Positions 9,892 to 18,948 of a DNA stretch of 62,146 nucleotides are shown piece by piece. Where the stretch lies: assembly GCF_000317285.1 (NCBI RefSeq), contig NZ_AJLN01000117.1, forward strand, positions 1-62,146, written 5' to 3'. Every line of letters begins with the position of its first letter. Position 1 is the first letter of the stretch. Below the pieces are notes generated by a model. The model did not search any database and was not told the DNA's origin. It saw only the letters and a program-made list of their open reading frames with translations. The DNA is from Chlorogloeopsis fritschii PCC 6912 (GTDB taxonomy: Bacteria; Cyanobacteriota; Cyanobacteriia; Cyanobacteriales; Nostocaceae). The position numbers and the translations under genes were made by a program.

Positions 9892-11501
9892 ACCTCTAGC
9901 CCATTAGAGAGGGTAAAGTAAAAAGTCGCTCCCCGATCTACTGCGGCTTCCGCCCAAATTTGTCCTCCGTGTTTTTGCACAATTCGCTGTACAGAAGCAA
10001 GCCCTATACCTGTACCTGAAAATTCTTTTTGAGAATGCATTCGCTGAAAAGGACGAAATAGTTTTTGAGCATAAGTCATGTTAAAACCCGCACCATTATC
10101 CCGGACATAAAATTTGGGCAAACTTTCAGATTCCAAAACAGCACCAAACTCAATTTTCGCCCCTTGGCGTTTAGAAGTATACTTCCAAGCATTAGATAAC
10201 AAGTTTTCCAGCACCACACGCAGCAAAATGGAATCGCCATATACTACCAATCCTTCCTGAATTGTAGTTTCGACTTGGCGGTTAGGCTCGTTAGCTTTAA
10301 GATTTGCTAAAGTTTCTTGAGCAATTTTGCTCAGATTTACTGCCTGTGATTGAATTTCGGTTTGTGAGAGCTTGTGCAATGACAGCATATGCTCAATTTG
10401 TGCGTTCATGCGATCGCTGGCAATACACAAGCGGTTGAGGAAAAGCTTGGCTCGCTCATCAAGTTGGTTACCATATTCACTCAACAACAGCGAACTATAA
10501 CCATCGATCGCACTCAGTGGCGATCGCAAATCGTGAGAAAGGGTATAGGCAAACGCCTCTAATTCTTGGTTGGCTGCTTCCAATTGGGCGGTGCGATCGC
10601 GTACTCTTTTTTCTAGCTCTTTGTAAACTTGGACGTTTTCTATTGCTACTGAGGTGGTATCGGCTAAGGCTTGAATCAAACTTATTTCTTCGGCAGTGGC
10701 AAGGTGCGGCGTAGCCCAATAGTTACCAATTGCCCCGATTGGTGCTTCTTTCCGAATTGGCACCATTACCAAGCTCTTGATAAAAGTGGGCTGATAAGCT
10801 TCATAAGGAATGCGTTTATCTCCATACACATCCTCTATGATTACTTGCTGCTTGTGCTCCATACACCAGCCACCAATGCAGAGATTAACAGGAAAACGCC
10901 GTCCTTTCCACAATGGCTGTATGGCGTCTTCATCGGCGTAGAAAGTCATATCTCCCTCACGTAGCACGAAGGTAGCTCCGTCAGCACCAGTCAGTTCTCT
11001 GGCGGCTACGCGCACAATTGCCGTAATTTCATCTAAGCTACGTGCTAAAGAAAGTTCCTGAACTACCTTAACCAGTCTTTCCATGGCCTGGTTATGGCGC
11101 TCTAGACGAGTTTCTGAAAGATTTTGGATTGTACCACCTGCAATTGCCCGACGAGCGATCGGTACAAGTCGCCACAACTGATTTTTACTAATGCAGTCTA
11201 CAACACCTTCATTTAAGTAAGTAGCGCTTTCTTCTGGATTTGTATTTGCAGAAACCAAGATAAAAGGTATATCAGGACACTTTTTTTTGGCTATTTCAAA
11301 GGCGGCGTGTCCAGTAAACTCAGGGACACTACTATCAGACAAAATCAAATCAAAACTATTTACATCAAGGGCAGCAAGATACTCAGAAACTGAATTTACC
11401 ACCAATGTTTCACATACCAAACCATCCTTAGCGAGGATTAGCTGAATAAGTTCGGCGTCCATTGGGTCATCTTCCAGGTGAAGAATGCGTAGTCTATTCA
11501 T
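9882..11501 (-). CDS. Hybrid response regulator-GAF-histidine kinase
   Basis: A 539-residue signalling protein. Residues about 5-120 are a receiver domain (acidic pair EDD, phosphoacceptor in LILSD, lysine in ISKNQ), about 140-290 a GAF sensor domain, and about 315-535 a histidine kinase. The kinase has its H-box SHDLRSPLSAI, N-box NLLSNAWKY, G1 box DNGAGF and G2 box GTGIGLA, all intact, so it should autophosphorylate. There is no membrane segment, so it is cytoplasmic. The ATG at 11501 has GAAGAG just upstream and is preferred over a TTG 12 bases earlier. The GAF domain lacks the conserved Cys pattern I would expect for a bilin binder, so the signal is unknown. Confidence 0.9.
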   Translation of the reverse strand: MNRLRILHLEDDPMDAELIQLILAKDGLVCETLVVNSVSEYLAALDVNSFDLILSDSSVPEFTGHAAFEIAKKKCPDIPFILVSANTNPEESATYLNEGVVDCISKNQLWRLVPIARRAIAGGTIQNLSETRLERHNQAMERLVKVVQELSLARSLDEITAIVRVAARELTGADGATFVLREGDMTFYADEDAIQPLWKGRRFPVNLCIGGWCMEHKQQVIIEDVYGDKRIPYEAYQPTFIKSLVMVPIRKEAPIGAIGNYWATPHLATAEEISLIQALADTTSVAIENVQVYKELEKRVRDRTAQLEAANQELEAFAYTLSHDLRSPLSAIDGYSSLLLSEYGNQLDERAKLFLNRLCIASDRMNAQIEHMLSLHKLSQTEIQSQAVNLSKIAQETLANLKANEPNRQVETTIQEGLVVYGDSILLRVVLENLLSNAWKYTSKRQGAKIEFGAVLESESLPKFYVRDNGAGFNMTYAQKLFRPFQRMHSQKEFSGTGIGLASVQRIVQKHGGQIWAEAAVDRGATFYFTLSNGLEVRN

Positions 11502-12160
11502 GACTCTTCTCAAAAGTAATTTTTATGAAAAATTTCCTCGAAAATATAGATATTTAATACCAAAAAAATTATTTACTGAGATAAAACACTCTTTTATTAC
11601 TAGCAAATATTGCGCCTAATTTATTTAAGTACTACAATAATCTAAACTTTAAACTTTAACTATATATAATCAAGAGATTCCCAGATGAGCGATGTACAAA
11701 AATTCTCCTCAAAACACGAGATTTCTGCTTATTTCGCTTCTAAGTTGTGCACTATGCTGCAATATTAGAATTTAGGGTTAAACAGTGGAATTATGTCAAT
11801 TTTCAGTAATTTTCGGACGAATAATAGGTATCAATTAATAAATATTTTTTCACATTAACTGTTTTTTTATTATGACCGATCCATTACCTATCTATAAGAG
11901 GTTGCTTGTAAAGAAAAGTTTAATTTTAATACTTTTTAGCACTTAACTGGTTATAGTGCGCTCTCACATATTAAATTTTTACCAAAAGAAATATCTGAGC
12001 AAAGTCAACAAAAGTGCGTTTACAAAAGCCAGAATATTGATAGATTCTTAATTCTGTATTCTGACTTCTGTATGTGTGGGTTCTGAATCCTGTTAACAAA
12101 CAAGCCCCCAGCCTCTTCATATCTCAAATTTCTAACCTCAAATCTCAAAAAATTAGCATT
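11502..12160. other. Intergenic region without recognisable gene
   Basis: About 660 AT-rich bases between two minus-strand genes. The part near 12040-12100 has the 'attctgtattctgacttctg' type of low-complexity repeat seen between cyanobacterial genes. I see no ORF, tRNA or strong hairpin. Promoter elements for the kinase gene are presumably in the first 150 bases. Confidence 0.4.
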
Positions 12161-13099
12161 TTAACTGCTTTCGTGATGTCGTTCGCAACTAATAGAAGCG
12201 GTTTGCTCTGCAATCTGCTTGGCTGCATCCATCAGATACTCAAAATAGGTACGAGCAACAATGGATAGTTGTTTGCCAGAGGGATAAACCATATACCAAT
12301 CTCGTTTAATTGGAAAGTGTTCTACATCCAAAATAGTTAAGTCTCCCGTATCTGGTAATAAGGTATGGCGAGATAAAATAGAAATTCCCAATCCACCTGC
12401 TATCGCTTGCTTAATCGCCTCATTGCTCCCCAACTCTAACTTGACATTTACTGTCACTCCATGTTCATCAAATAATTTTTGCACGGCGCGACGTGTTCCC
12501 GAACCAGGTTCCCGCATAATAAAAGGTTCGTTAGCAAGACGTTGGATGGAGATATTTTTTTCATTTGCCAAGACGTGATTAATTGGTGCTAAAACTACTA
12601 GGGGATTTTCGAGAAATTGCTGGTAGCTTACATCTAAATGTTCTGGAACTTGGCTCATAATATACAAGTCGTCCATATTGTTTGTCATTCGTTCCAGAAT
12701 ACCCTCGTGATTTGTAACTTGTAGAGAGATTTCAATGCCTGGGTAAAGTTGGCAAAAGGGCCCTAACAAACGTGGTATAAAGTATTTTGCTGTTGTAATC
12801 ACTGCCAAGCGCAATTGACCTTGTTTTAGCCCTTTTAAATCTGCCACTTTCATTTCAAACTTGGCTATAGTCTCGAAAATCTGGCGACAGGTGGCGTATA
12901 ATTCTCGTCCTGCCTCTGTGAGATACAGACGCTTGCCTACTTGTTCAAATAATGGTAATCCTACCGATTTTGTCAGTTGTTTGATCTGCATAGAAACGGT
13001 AGGTTGAGTAAGAAAAAGTTCTTCGGCAGCACGAGTAAAACTACCGTGACGTGCGGCTGCCTCAAACACCTTCAACTGGTGCAGTGTTGCTTGGTTCAA
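12161..13099 (-). CDS. LysR-family regulator (RbcR/NdhR/CbbR type)
   Basis: A 312-residue LysR-type transcription factor. Residues 1-65 form the winged helix-turn-helix (KVFEAAARHGSFTRAAEELFLTQPTVSMQIKQL) and 90-300 the periplasmic-binding-protein-like effector domain. The sequence resembles the CbbR/RbcR/NdhR group, which in cyanobacteria controls Rubisco or inorganic-carbon uptake genes. It lies just downstream of the ccm operon on the same strand, which supports a role in CO2 response. The start is TTG, supported by GAGGAG 8 bases upstream; no in-frame ATG fits better. Which promoter it binds is not shown by the sequence. Confidence 0.88.
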   Translation of the reverse strand: MNQATLHQLKVFEAAARHGSFTRAAEELFLTQPTVSMQIKQLTKSVGLPLFEQVGKRLYLTEAGRELYATCRQIFETIAKFEMKVADLKGLKQGQLRLAVITTAKYFIPRLLGPFCQLYPGIEISLQVTNHEGILERMTNNMDDLYIMSQVPEHLDVSYQQFLENPLVVLAPINHVLANEKNISIQRLANEPFIMREPGSGTRRAVQKLFDEHGVTVNVKLELGSNEAIKQAIAGGLGISILSRHTLLPDTGDLTILDVEHFPIKRDWYMVYPSGKQLSIVARTYFEYLMDAAKQIAEQTASISCERHHESS

Positions 13100-13667
13100 T
13101 GCTAGTTCTCCTCTTTAATGGCAACTTACCAGGATATAGCGGTTCTTAATTTGCCTCCAAGATTGTTTAATCCGAAACCACCTTTTTCCCTTTTAACAAG
13201 TGTAGGTTGTTATTTCACGCCTACTAATAGCTGTCTGAATCGCTCAAAACTGATACAGTACTTTACTTCCCGCCTTGAATAAAGCAAAGAAGTGAAAAAT
13301 TTTGATTTTGTTAGCAGGAGGAATAATTGCCCTCCCTTACAACAAGGGAGGATGAAAGAGAAAGTGGCATATATTGCTAGAAAACCATAACCGCTATAAA
13401 TCTAGTATCACAGAATACTTGTCACTCCTACAGGGCGACTTGTACAAAAGTTATGAATCCTAGATATAGATATTTATTTATGATTGTCATTGAAATTTGG
13501 GTCTTTTGTTTATATACCTGACAAGCTATGATCAAAACAACAAGCAAAGCGTAAGATGCCTTCCAGCCAACGTTGCACACCTTGAAGGTGTTTTTGGGGA
13601 TAGTAACCGACGTTGTACTAACCTCGTCATCACGGGTGTGTACAACGTTTTTTTCGGTCTCAAATTT
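13100..13667. other. Intergenic region upstream of the LysR gene
   Basis: About 570 bases between ccmO and the LysR gene. It holds the palindrome CCTCCCTT/AAGGGAGG (13331-13351), perhaps a regulator site or hairpin near the LysR promoter, and two plus-strand hairpins with T-tracts, listed separately. No coding sequence is supported. Confidence 0.4.
13577..13654 (+). terminator. Two plus-strand hairpins with T-tracts
   Basis: A first hairpin, ACACCT-TGA-AGGTGT (13577-13591), runs straight into four T residues. A second pairs ACGTTGTAC (13610-13618) with GTACAACGT (13640-13648) and continues into seven T residues. Both have terminator form only on the plus strand, yet the flanking genes are on the minus strand. 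They may end an unannotated plus-strand small RNA, or be palindromic repeats. Confidence 0.4.
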
Positions 13668-14444
13668 TTAGGATTCTTCTGTAATTTTTGCAGGTAATAT
13701 AGATAAATCTGGCAATTCTACTAATTCAGTTTCGGCTACTGGTTGTTTGATATTTAAAGGGAACCTCAATGGTTGACGCTCTTCTATCCAGCAACTTGCT
13801 ACTGGCAAGGTTTGTTCTAATTCATCCAATGGTCGAGGAATGACCATTACGGCGTTTAACTCTCCAATGCGTTCTGCTTCATACATCCCAGCTTCTACTG
13901 CTACCGCAACATTTGCCACGGAACCACGAATAATGGCTGTACACAATCCTGCACCAATTTTTTCATACGCTGCTAATTGGACATCAGCCGCTTTGAGCAT
14001 TGCGTCAGCAGCTCCTACCATGGCGGGAAAACCTCGCGTTTCTACCAAGCCTACTGCTTGATTGCTTAAACGGCTGTAATTGCCATCTTCAGCAAAATTA
14101 CTGAGACGAGTAGTGATAGGAAGTACTACATCTAGGTTGGGAAAAGGTCGGGGAATTACCAGGCTAGAAACATACTGATCGAATTGTTTAGCAGTCTGTT
14201 CACCAGATTCTACCGCTAGACGTACATCAGCAATGTTACCCCGGATGATAGCAGTACAATGACCGCCACCTATTTTTTCATAACCAATCAGGTGAACTCC
14301 CGCTGATTTGAGCATCATGTCTGCTGTACCAACGATCGCAGGAAAACTGCGGGTTGATACTAATCCCAAAGCACTATCCCCAAAGTTATCTCGACGACGG
14401 GATGTCTGGGCAGTGCTAATAGATCGTTGATTGTATGCGTCCAT
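13668..14444 (-). CDS. ccmO: Carboxysome shell protein CcmO (tandem BMC domains)
   Basis: A 258-residue protein with two bacterial microcompartment domains, each about 85 residues (about 23-110 and 127-212). Each has the family pattern ALGLVSTRSFPAIV.. or AVGLVETRGFPAMV.. followed by a YEKIG.G.CTAIIRG core. CcmO is a minor facet protein of the beta-carboxysome shell and is needed for shell closure. The C-terminal 45 residues are an extension of low complexity. It is the last ccm gene of the operon, downstream of ccmN, with a GGAGA ribosome site before the ATG. Confidence 0.95.
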   Translation of the reverse strand: MDAYNQRSISTAQTSRRRDNFGDSALGLVSTRSFPAIVGTADMMLKSAGVHLIGYEKIGGGHCTAIIRGNIADVRLAVESGEQTAKQFDQYVSSLVIPRPFPNLDVVLPITTRLSNFAEDGNYSRLSNQAVGLVETRGFPAMVGAADAMLKAADVQLAAYEKIGAGLCTAIIRGSVANVAVAVEAGMYEAERIGELNAVMVIPRPLDELEQTLPVASCWIEERQPLRFPLNIKQPVAETELVELPDLSILPAKITEES

Positions 14445-14562
14445 GTGAATTCTCCGGGGTTCTCAAAGGAAGGATGAAAGTGAGGATGAAGTCTTAAAGT
14501 AAAAATACTTCATACTTTTTGCTTTCTGCTTCCTGCTACAGGTGACAACTTACAATTAACAC

Positions 14563-15252
14563 TTACTCAGACGAATCGTCAGAGTTGGGTTTATTCAAGG
14601 ACTGCCTATGGGGAAATAATGTAATTAACAGTTGTTGAATGCTCCCTTGTCCATAGATGTGAGTACCGATAGCAGTAGATTCAGTACTAGGCTCTTGTTT
14701 ATGCTGGTTTTGGGGTTCTGGTTGTTGTGCGATCGGATCTGGATTAGGTGTGTTGATGGCAGGTTTAGGAGAATTTTCTTTCCCATTTGCCAAATTACCT
14801 ACATCTGTTTCATCTGATGCTGTAGTTGTAGAAGTGGAATTGCTCTGGGAAGATGTTGATGGTTGTGTAGTATCAGTGGCGGTAGTTAAGTCAGAGATTT
14901 GGCGACTAGTATCTCCCAAAACTGAACCAGGAGCAACTACCTGTCCCGGTTCTACGGAACAATTGAAAATCGTTGTTGCTGAACCAATACAAGCATTTGC
15001 GCCGATTTTGCCTTTCCCAACCATCAAAAAGCCGGCTCCCAAGTTTGCTCCCGTTTCTACTTCTAAGGTTCCTTCATGGACTTTGAGGATTGACCCCATA
15101 CCAATACAAACCCCTGAACCAATAATGATTTTGCTGTTTGGAGCCGCTTGGAGTATCACTCCAGGTGCAAGAACTGCACTTGGATGAATAATAACCTCGC
15201 CACTGATGTAAGCATCAAAGTTATGACTCAGGCGCAGTGGCGGCACAGACAT
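14563..15252 (-). CDS. ccmN: Carboxysome assembly protein CcmN
   Basis: A 229-residue carboxysome assembly protein. The N-terminal half is a left-handed beta-helix of hexapeptide repeats related to the CcmM carbonic anhydrase fold, used to bind CcmM. A Ser/Thr/Pro/Gln-rich linker (about 130-190) follows. The C-terminal encapsulation peptide is visible at residues about 198-217 (HIYGQGSIQQLLITLFPHRQ), an amphipathic helix that attaches the core to CcmK2 shell. I place the start at ATG 15252 because the resulting MSVPPLRL start fits the family; an upstream GTG at 15318 adds 22 unlikely residues. It lies between ccmM and ccmO. Confidence 0.93.
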   Translation of the reverse strand: MSVPPLRLSHNFDAYISGEVIIHPSAVLAPGVILQAAPNSKIIIGSGVCIGMGSILKVHEGTLEVETGANLGAGFLMVGKGKIGANACIGSATTIFNCSVEPGQVVAPGSVLGDTSRQISDLTTATDTTQPSTSSQSNSTSTTTASDETDVGNLANGKENSPKPAINTPNPDPIAQQPEPQNQHKQEPSTESTAIGTHIYGQGSIQQLLITLFPHRQSLNKPNSDDSSE

Positions 15253-15317
15253 GGAAATTTTAACCTCGGAAGCCGGAATAAATGTAAGTGATGAAAAGGT
15301 TACAGGTGAATCCAGCA

Positions 15318-15425
15318 CCGTGCGGGAGTTCCCCCCGTTGTAGACGCCGGGAGGGCGGCTTCCCGTAAGGGTGGTGACTGGCGTAGACGCCGGGAGGGCG
15401 GCTTCTCGTAGAGTACCCCAAGGGT
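15318..15425. repeat. GC-rich dispersed repeat between ccmM and ccmN
   Basis: Two nearly identical segments of the form 'tagacgccgggagggcggct' lie about 55 bases apart (near 15341 and 15383). They match, in reverse, part of the GC-rich block near 32020-32080. This is a dispersed mobile repeat that has enlarged the ccmM-ccmN gap without changing gene order. Confidence 0.5.
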
Positions 15426-15487
15426 TATAGGTTATGGGTTGATTGGTTAAATTTTCCTGTACCCTGTACCCTGTCCCTGTCCCCTTC

Positions 15488-17155
15488 CTACGGACGTTGA
15501 ATAATCGTTTCTAATACTCGGCGTTTACCTTTCGGATCGATACCGATTAAGCGCACGTATTCTCCTTGATATTCAGCAAGGTATGCTTCTAATGCTGCGA
15601 TCGCATCTCTAAGGCTAGTAGCTTGAATTTGTCCGCAGCTACTCCACGAACCCATCCGAAAGCGTCTTTGATCTACGTGTTCGGCGCTAACTTTATATCC
15701 ACTAGCCAAAAGTTGCTGTAGTTGTTCCACCACTTCAGAATTTAATTTGGTACTAGTGGCAGATGCAGTAGCTGTTGCAGAGGTAGAAGCACTAGTACTA
15801 GCAAAAGATGACTTTTGAGTGCCAGATCCAGAAACCGGGCCATTGGGACGTTGGATAATTGCTTCCAGAACGCGACGTTTAGCTTTTGGATCGATACCAA
15901 TCAAGCGTACATACTCGCCTTGGTGGTTAACCATACAATCCTCTAATGCTGCTACCACATCATTAGCAGAATGGGAATCAATTGGCTTGCAGCTTTGCCA
16001 CGAACCGGTGCGGAAGCGCCGCTCATCTACGTGTTCCGTACCAATCTTATAACCACCTGCTAGCAATTGACGGACTTGGTCTACTGTTTCAGCACTGAGT
16101 TTGCTGCTGCCATTACCATAACCATTGCCGTTGTAGCTACTGCCATTGCTGCCATAGCTAGAACTGGTGGGAGCTTTAAAGGAAGTAGGTGCTTTGACAG
16201 CGCCATCTGGACGTTGAATAATGTTCTCCAGCACACGCCGCTTGTTTTTGTCAATACCAAACAGGCGGACATATTCACCAGCATGATCTGCCAAACAAGT
16301 TTCCAACGCTGAGATTGCTTCACCCAAGGATCTACCTTCAATGGGCTTACAACTAGTCCAAGAACCAGTGCGGAAGCGCCGCGCGTCTACATGTTCTGTA
16401 CCGATTTTATATCCTTGCTCCAACAGATAGCGCAATTGCTCTACTGTTTCTGCACCTAAGCTACTGCTAGACACCTCACTGCTCCTTTCTAATCCATTAA
16501 CGGCTGTACTTGTATAAGATTGCTCTAATTCGTTACGAATGGTTCTAATACATTTGCTATCAGCAGCACATAAATATCCTGCTCGTAGTGCCTGGTTAAT
16601 ACCAACCACATGATGGGCAAATTGCTTATCCTCTGTTTGCACATCTGGCAAGCGATCGGCTTGCTGCTGAGTAGTAATGATGGCTCCCGAAGGCACGTAT
16701 TTGCCTGGAGGTATTTCTACATCTTGAATTAAAGCGTGCATCATCACGATGCACCCTGCTCCAACTCTGGCATTGAAGACTGTAGAGCGAAAACCAATAA
16801 AACAGTCATCGCCTATGTAACAAGGGCCGTGAATTAGAGCCATATGGGTAATACAGCTATTGCTCCCAACCCAGACAGAGTATTCTTGTTGATCGTCGCC
16901 GATGATACGGCCTTTCTCCAAGCCATGAATTACTACACCGTCTTGAATATTGGTATTTTCACCAATAAAAAATGGCGTTCCTTCGTCTGCCCGAATTGAG
17001 GTACCTGGTGCAACGATGACGTTCGCTTCTATCTTTACATCCCCAATTACGTGCGAAAAAGAATGCACAAAAGCTGATGGATCGATTCTTGGTTCAGCTA
17101 AATTCTTTGACCACGGGGTTGGGGGAGCCGCCTCCGCGATACTGCGGACTGCCAT
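15488..17155 (-). CDS. ccmM: Carboxysome core protein CcmM (gamma-carbonic anhydrase plus three Rubisco small-subunit-like domains)
   Basis: A 555-residue scaffold that condenses Rubisco in the beta-carboxysome. Residues 1-210 form a gamma-carbonic-anhydrase domain with the zinc ligand histidines H77, H104 and H109, and the cysteine pair C196/C202 like the redox switch known in active CcmM enzymes, so this CcmM is probably catalytic. Three SSUL domains follow (about 233-325, 353-441, 470-555), each with the EHVD.RRFR.GSW.SC core; the third has VSAEHVD and GQIQ variations. The start has a strong AGGAGG site. An internal GTG at 16474 with its own ribosome site should produce the short CcmM35 form. 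Confidence 0.97.
   Translation of the reverse strand: MAVRSIAEAAPPTPWSKNLAEPRIDPSAFVHSFSHVIGDVKIEANVIVAPGTSIRADEGTPFFIGENTNIQDGVVIHGLEKGRIIGDDQQEYSVWVGSNSCITHMALIHGPCYIGDDCFIGFRSTVFNARVGAGCIVMMHALIQDVEIPPGKYVPSGAIITTQQQADRLPDVQTEDKQFAHHVVGINQALRAGYLCAADSKCIRTIRNELEQSYTSTAVNGLERSSEVSSSSLGAETVEQLRYLLEQGYKIGTEHVDARRFRTGSWTSCKPIEGRSLGEAISALETCLADHAGEYVRLFGIDKNKRRVLENIIQRPDGAVKAPTSFKAPTSSSYGSNGSSYNGNGYGNGSSKLSAETVDQVRQLLAGGYKIGTEHVDERRFRTGSWQSCKPIDSHSANDVVAALEDCMVNHQGEYVRLIGIDPKAKRRVLEAIIQRPNGPVSGSGTQKSSFASTSASTSATATASATSTKLNSEVVEQLQQLLASGYKVSAEHVDQRRFRMGSWSSCGQIQATSLRDAIAALEAYLAEYQGEYVRLIGIDPKGKRRVLETIIQRP
16472..16488 (-). promoter_or_regulatory. ccmM: Internal ribosome binding site and GTG start for CcmM35
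   Basis: On the minus strand AAAGGAG (16482-16488) is followed after 7 bases by an in-frame GTG (16472-16474, residue Val228 of CcmM). Translation from there would give 328 residues, about 35 kDa, starting just before the first SSUL domain. This matches the known short CcmM35 product of beta-carboxysomes. Confidence 0.7.
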
Positions 17156-17244
17156 TGCGAGATTCCTCCTCTATTGTCAGTTGTCAGTTATTCAGTTATC
17201 AGTTATCAGCCTGTTTACTGTTAACTGATTACTGTTCACTGAAC

Positions 17245-17547
17245 TTATCGATATTGATTTTTTTTGCTATAAATCAGGCGATCTTCAACGTGAACTGTAT
17301 CAATAATCGCCACTACTGCTGCATCTATCGGACGCTGTTCATTGCCAAGAATTTGACGAGCGGCACTGCCACGACTGACAAGTACCCATTCATCCACTCC
17401 TGCACCAACAATATCGGCAGCCACTTCGTATTCTGACAGAATACGTCCTTCTTCATCTACTAATTGCAGCAACAGTAGTTTGACACCTCTAAGGCTTGGA
17501 TCTTTTTGAGTGCTAACTACTGTGCCGCGCACTTTGGCAATTTGCAT
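17245..17547 (-). CDS. ccmL: Carboxysome shell vertex protein CcmL
   Basis: A 100-residue pentamer-forming shell protein (EutN/CcmL family) that closes the vertices of the icosahedral carboxysome. The N-terminal MQIAKVRGTVVSTQKDPSL, the central GVDEWVLVSRGSAAR loop and the DAAVVAIIDTV strand are all characteristic, and the length is standard. It starts 6 bases after the ccmK1 stop and precedes ccmM, the conserved order. Confidence 0.97.
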   Translation of the reverse strand: MQIAKVRGTVVSTQKDPSLRGVKLLLLQLVDEEGRILSEYEVAADIVGAGVDEWVLVSRGSAARQILGNEQRPIDAAVVAIIDTVHVEDRLIYSKKNQYR

Positions 17548-17553
17548 TACACT

Positions 17554-17898
17554 TTACGGTCTTCTACCGAAAGGACGAATCGCATTAACGTTTTCACGGA
17601 ACTGTTCTACGTCTTCGGTATAACGAATAGGCAGAACGTATTCTAAGTTTTCGTGAGGACGAGCAATGATATGAGTAGACATCACTTGCCCGCCATTGAC
17701 TCGCTTGACTGATTCAACTCCTGCTGCTACGGAAGCTTGTACTTCCGAAACATCACCCCGTACAATCACTGTGACACGACCGCTACCGATTTTTTCATAG
17801 CCTACTAAGGTAACACGAGCAGCTTTTACCATCGCGTCAGCAGCTTCCACTACTGCGGGGAAGCCAAGCGTTTCTACCATTCCTACTGCAATTGACAT
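17554..17898 (-). CDS. ccmK1: Carboxysome shell protein CcmK1
   Basis: A 114-residue single-BMC-domain hexameric shell protein. It is almost identical to the upstream paralogue over residues 1-100 ([47 protein letters not shown]) but has a 12-residue longer, Arg/Pro-containing tail, as CcmK1 has relative to CcmK2. It forms facets with small charged pores for bicarbonate and RuBP. The symbol is given by position (second) and tail length. Confidence 0.92.
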   Translation of the reverse strand: MSIAVGMVETLGFPAVVEAADAMVKAARVTLVGYEKIGSGRVTVIVRGDVSEVQASVAAGVESVKRVNGGQVMSTHIIARPHENLEYVLPIRYTEDVEQFRENVNAIRPFGRRP

Positions 17899-18004
17899 AA
17901 TTTTTATTTCCTAAGAAGCTTCCAACAAACGAACCAACGAACACAAACAAAGCTAGCTACAAGAAGGCAACCCCGTGAATGAATTTTTTGATGTTAAAGT
18001 CTGC

Positions 18005-18313
18005 CTAAGTGCGGAACTGCTCCACAGCTTCGGTGTAACGAATAGGCAAGACGTATTCTAGGTTTTCGTGAGGGCGAGCAATAATGTGAGTAGATACCAC
18101 TTCACCACCATTGACTCTTCTAGCTGCTTCAATTCCTGCCGCTACTGAAGCTTGCACTTCAGAAACGTCTCCACGAACAATTACTGTCACCCTAGCACTA
18201 CCGATTTTTTCGTAACCCACTAAGGTAACACGAGCGGCTTTCACCATAGCATCAGCAGCTTCCACTACTGCCGGAAAACCTTTTGTTTCAATCATCCCAA
18301 CTGCAATAGGCAT
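18005..18313 (-). CDS. ccmK2: Carboxysome shell protein CcmK2
   Basis: A 102-residue BMC-domain protein, the major facet hexamer of the beta-carboxysome shell. It is the first gene of the ccmK2-K1-L-M-N-O operon, with an AGGAG ribosome site 8 bases before its ATG. Its C-terminus ends shortly after the VLPIRYTE strand, the usual CcmK2 length. CcmN's encapsulation peptide is expected to dock on this protein. Confidence 0.95.
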   Translation of the reverse strand: MPIAVGMIETKGFPAVVEAADAMVKAARVTLVGYEKIGSARVTVIVRGDVSEVQASVAAGIEAARRVNGGEVVSTHIIARPHENLEYVLPIRYTEAVEQFRT

Positions 18314-18948
18314 CGCAGATCTCCTAAACTAACGTTAATGCGACAAGTACTCTTTTGTTGAAAATTTTGACGGGGGTGCTCATCTTGAGCTAATTAACTG
18401 TTCTCAAATTAAGCATAGGAAAGCTTGGTGCCCCTGACAATATAAATTAGTATAATAGTTTATAATAAAATAGTTTAAAAAACTTAATAATATTTTATTA
18501 GCTGCATTTTGCTCAACCAATCTTCATGGATTCCTAGAGCAGCTACTTCTGCTTTATAATTTTTTTATTACATTACACTCAAACAGGTTCATACAGATAC
18601 AAATTTTATCTTTCAGGGAATGGCAGATTACCTAAAAGTAAGGCAGTTGCCCTTCCTCAGCGTTTGTTATTTGTATAGAGCATCCATTAAAAACAAATAT
18701 AAGTTTTGTTTATAGGTAATATTAATTGCTGTTTTCATGCTAGAAACTTCAAGCCGTTCAAGGAACGGTAGCATAGAAAGAGTAAACATCTATTTAGGAA
18801 CAAGATGATGATTTTTTCTATATTCTCCGTGGAAAAGTGAAATAATGCTACTTAAACAAGACCGACAACTAAAAACATCTAATTTGAATTTATTAAGTTC
18901 ATTTAGTAAAGAAAAGAAATACAAGCTGAGACGTCAAGGGCAAATTAA
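18314..18948. promoter_or_regulatory. Divergent control region between ccmK2 and ndhF
   Basis: This 635-base AT-rich region must carry the promoters of the carboxysome operon (leftward) and the NDH-1MS genes (rightward). I see TA-rich blocks near 18450-18500 that could be -10 regions and a clean palindrome CCGTTC-AAG-GAACGG at 18754-18768, a candidate operator or hairpin. The LysR gene product about 5 kb away is an obvious candidate regulator, but no exact known binding site is visible. Confidence 0.5.

Noticed and set aside
14750-15187. Plus-strand frame of 145 codons over ccmN
   Set aside because: It is a shadow of the hexapeptide repeats and Ser/Thr linker of ccmN.
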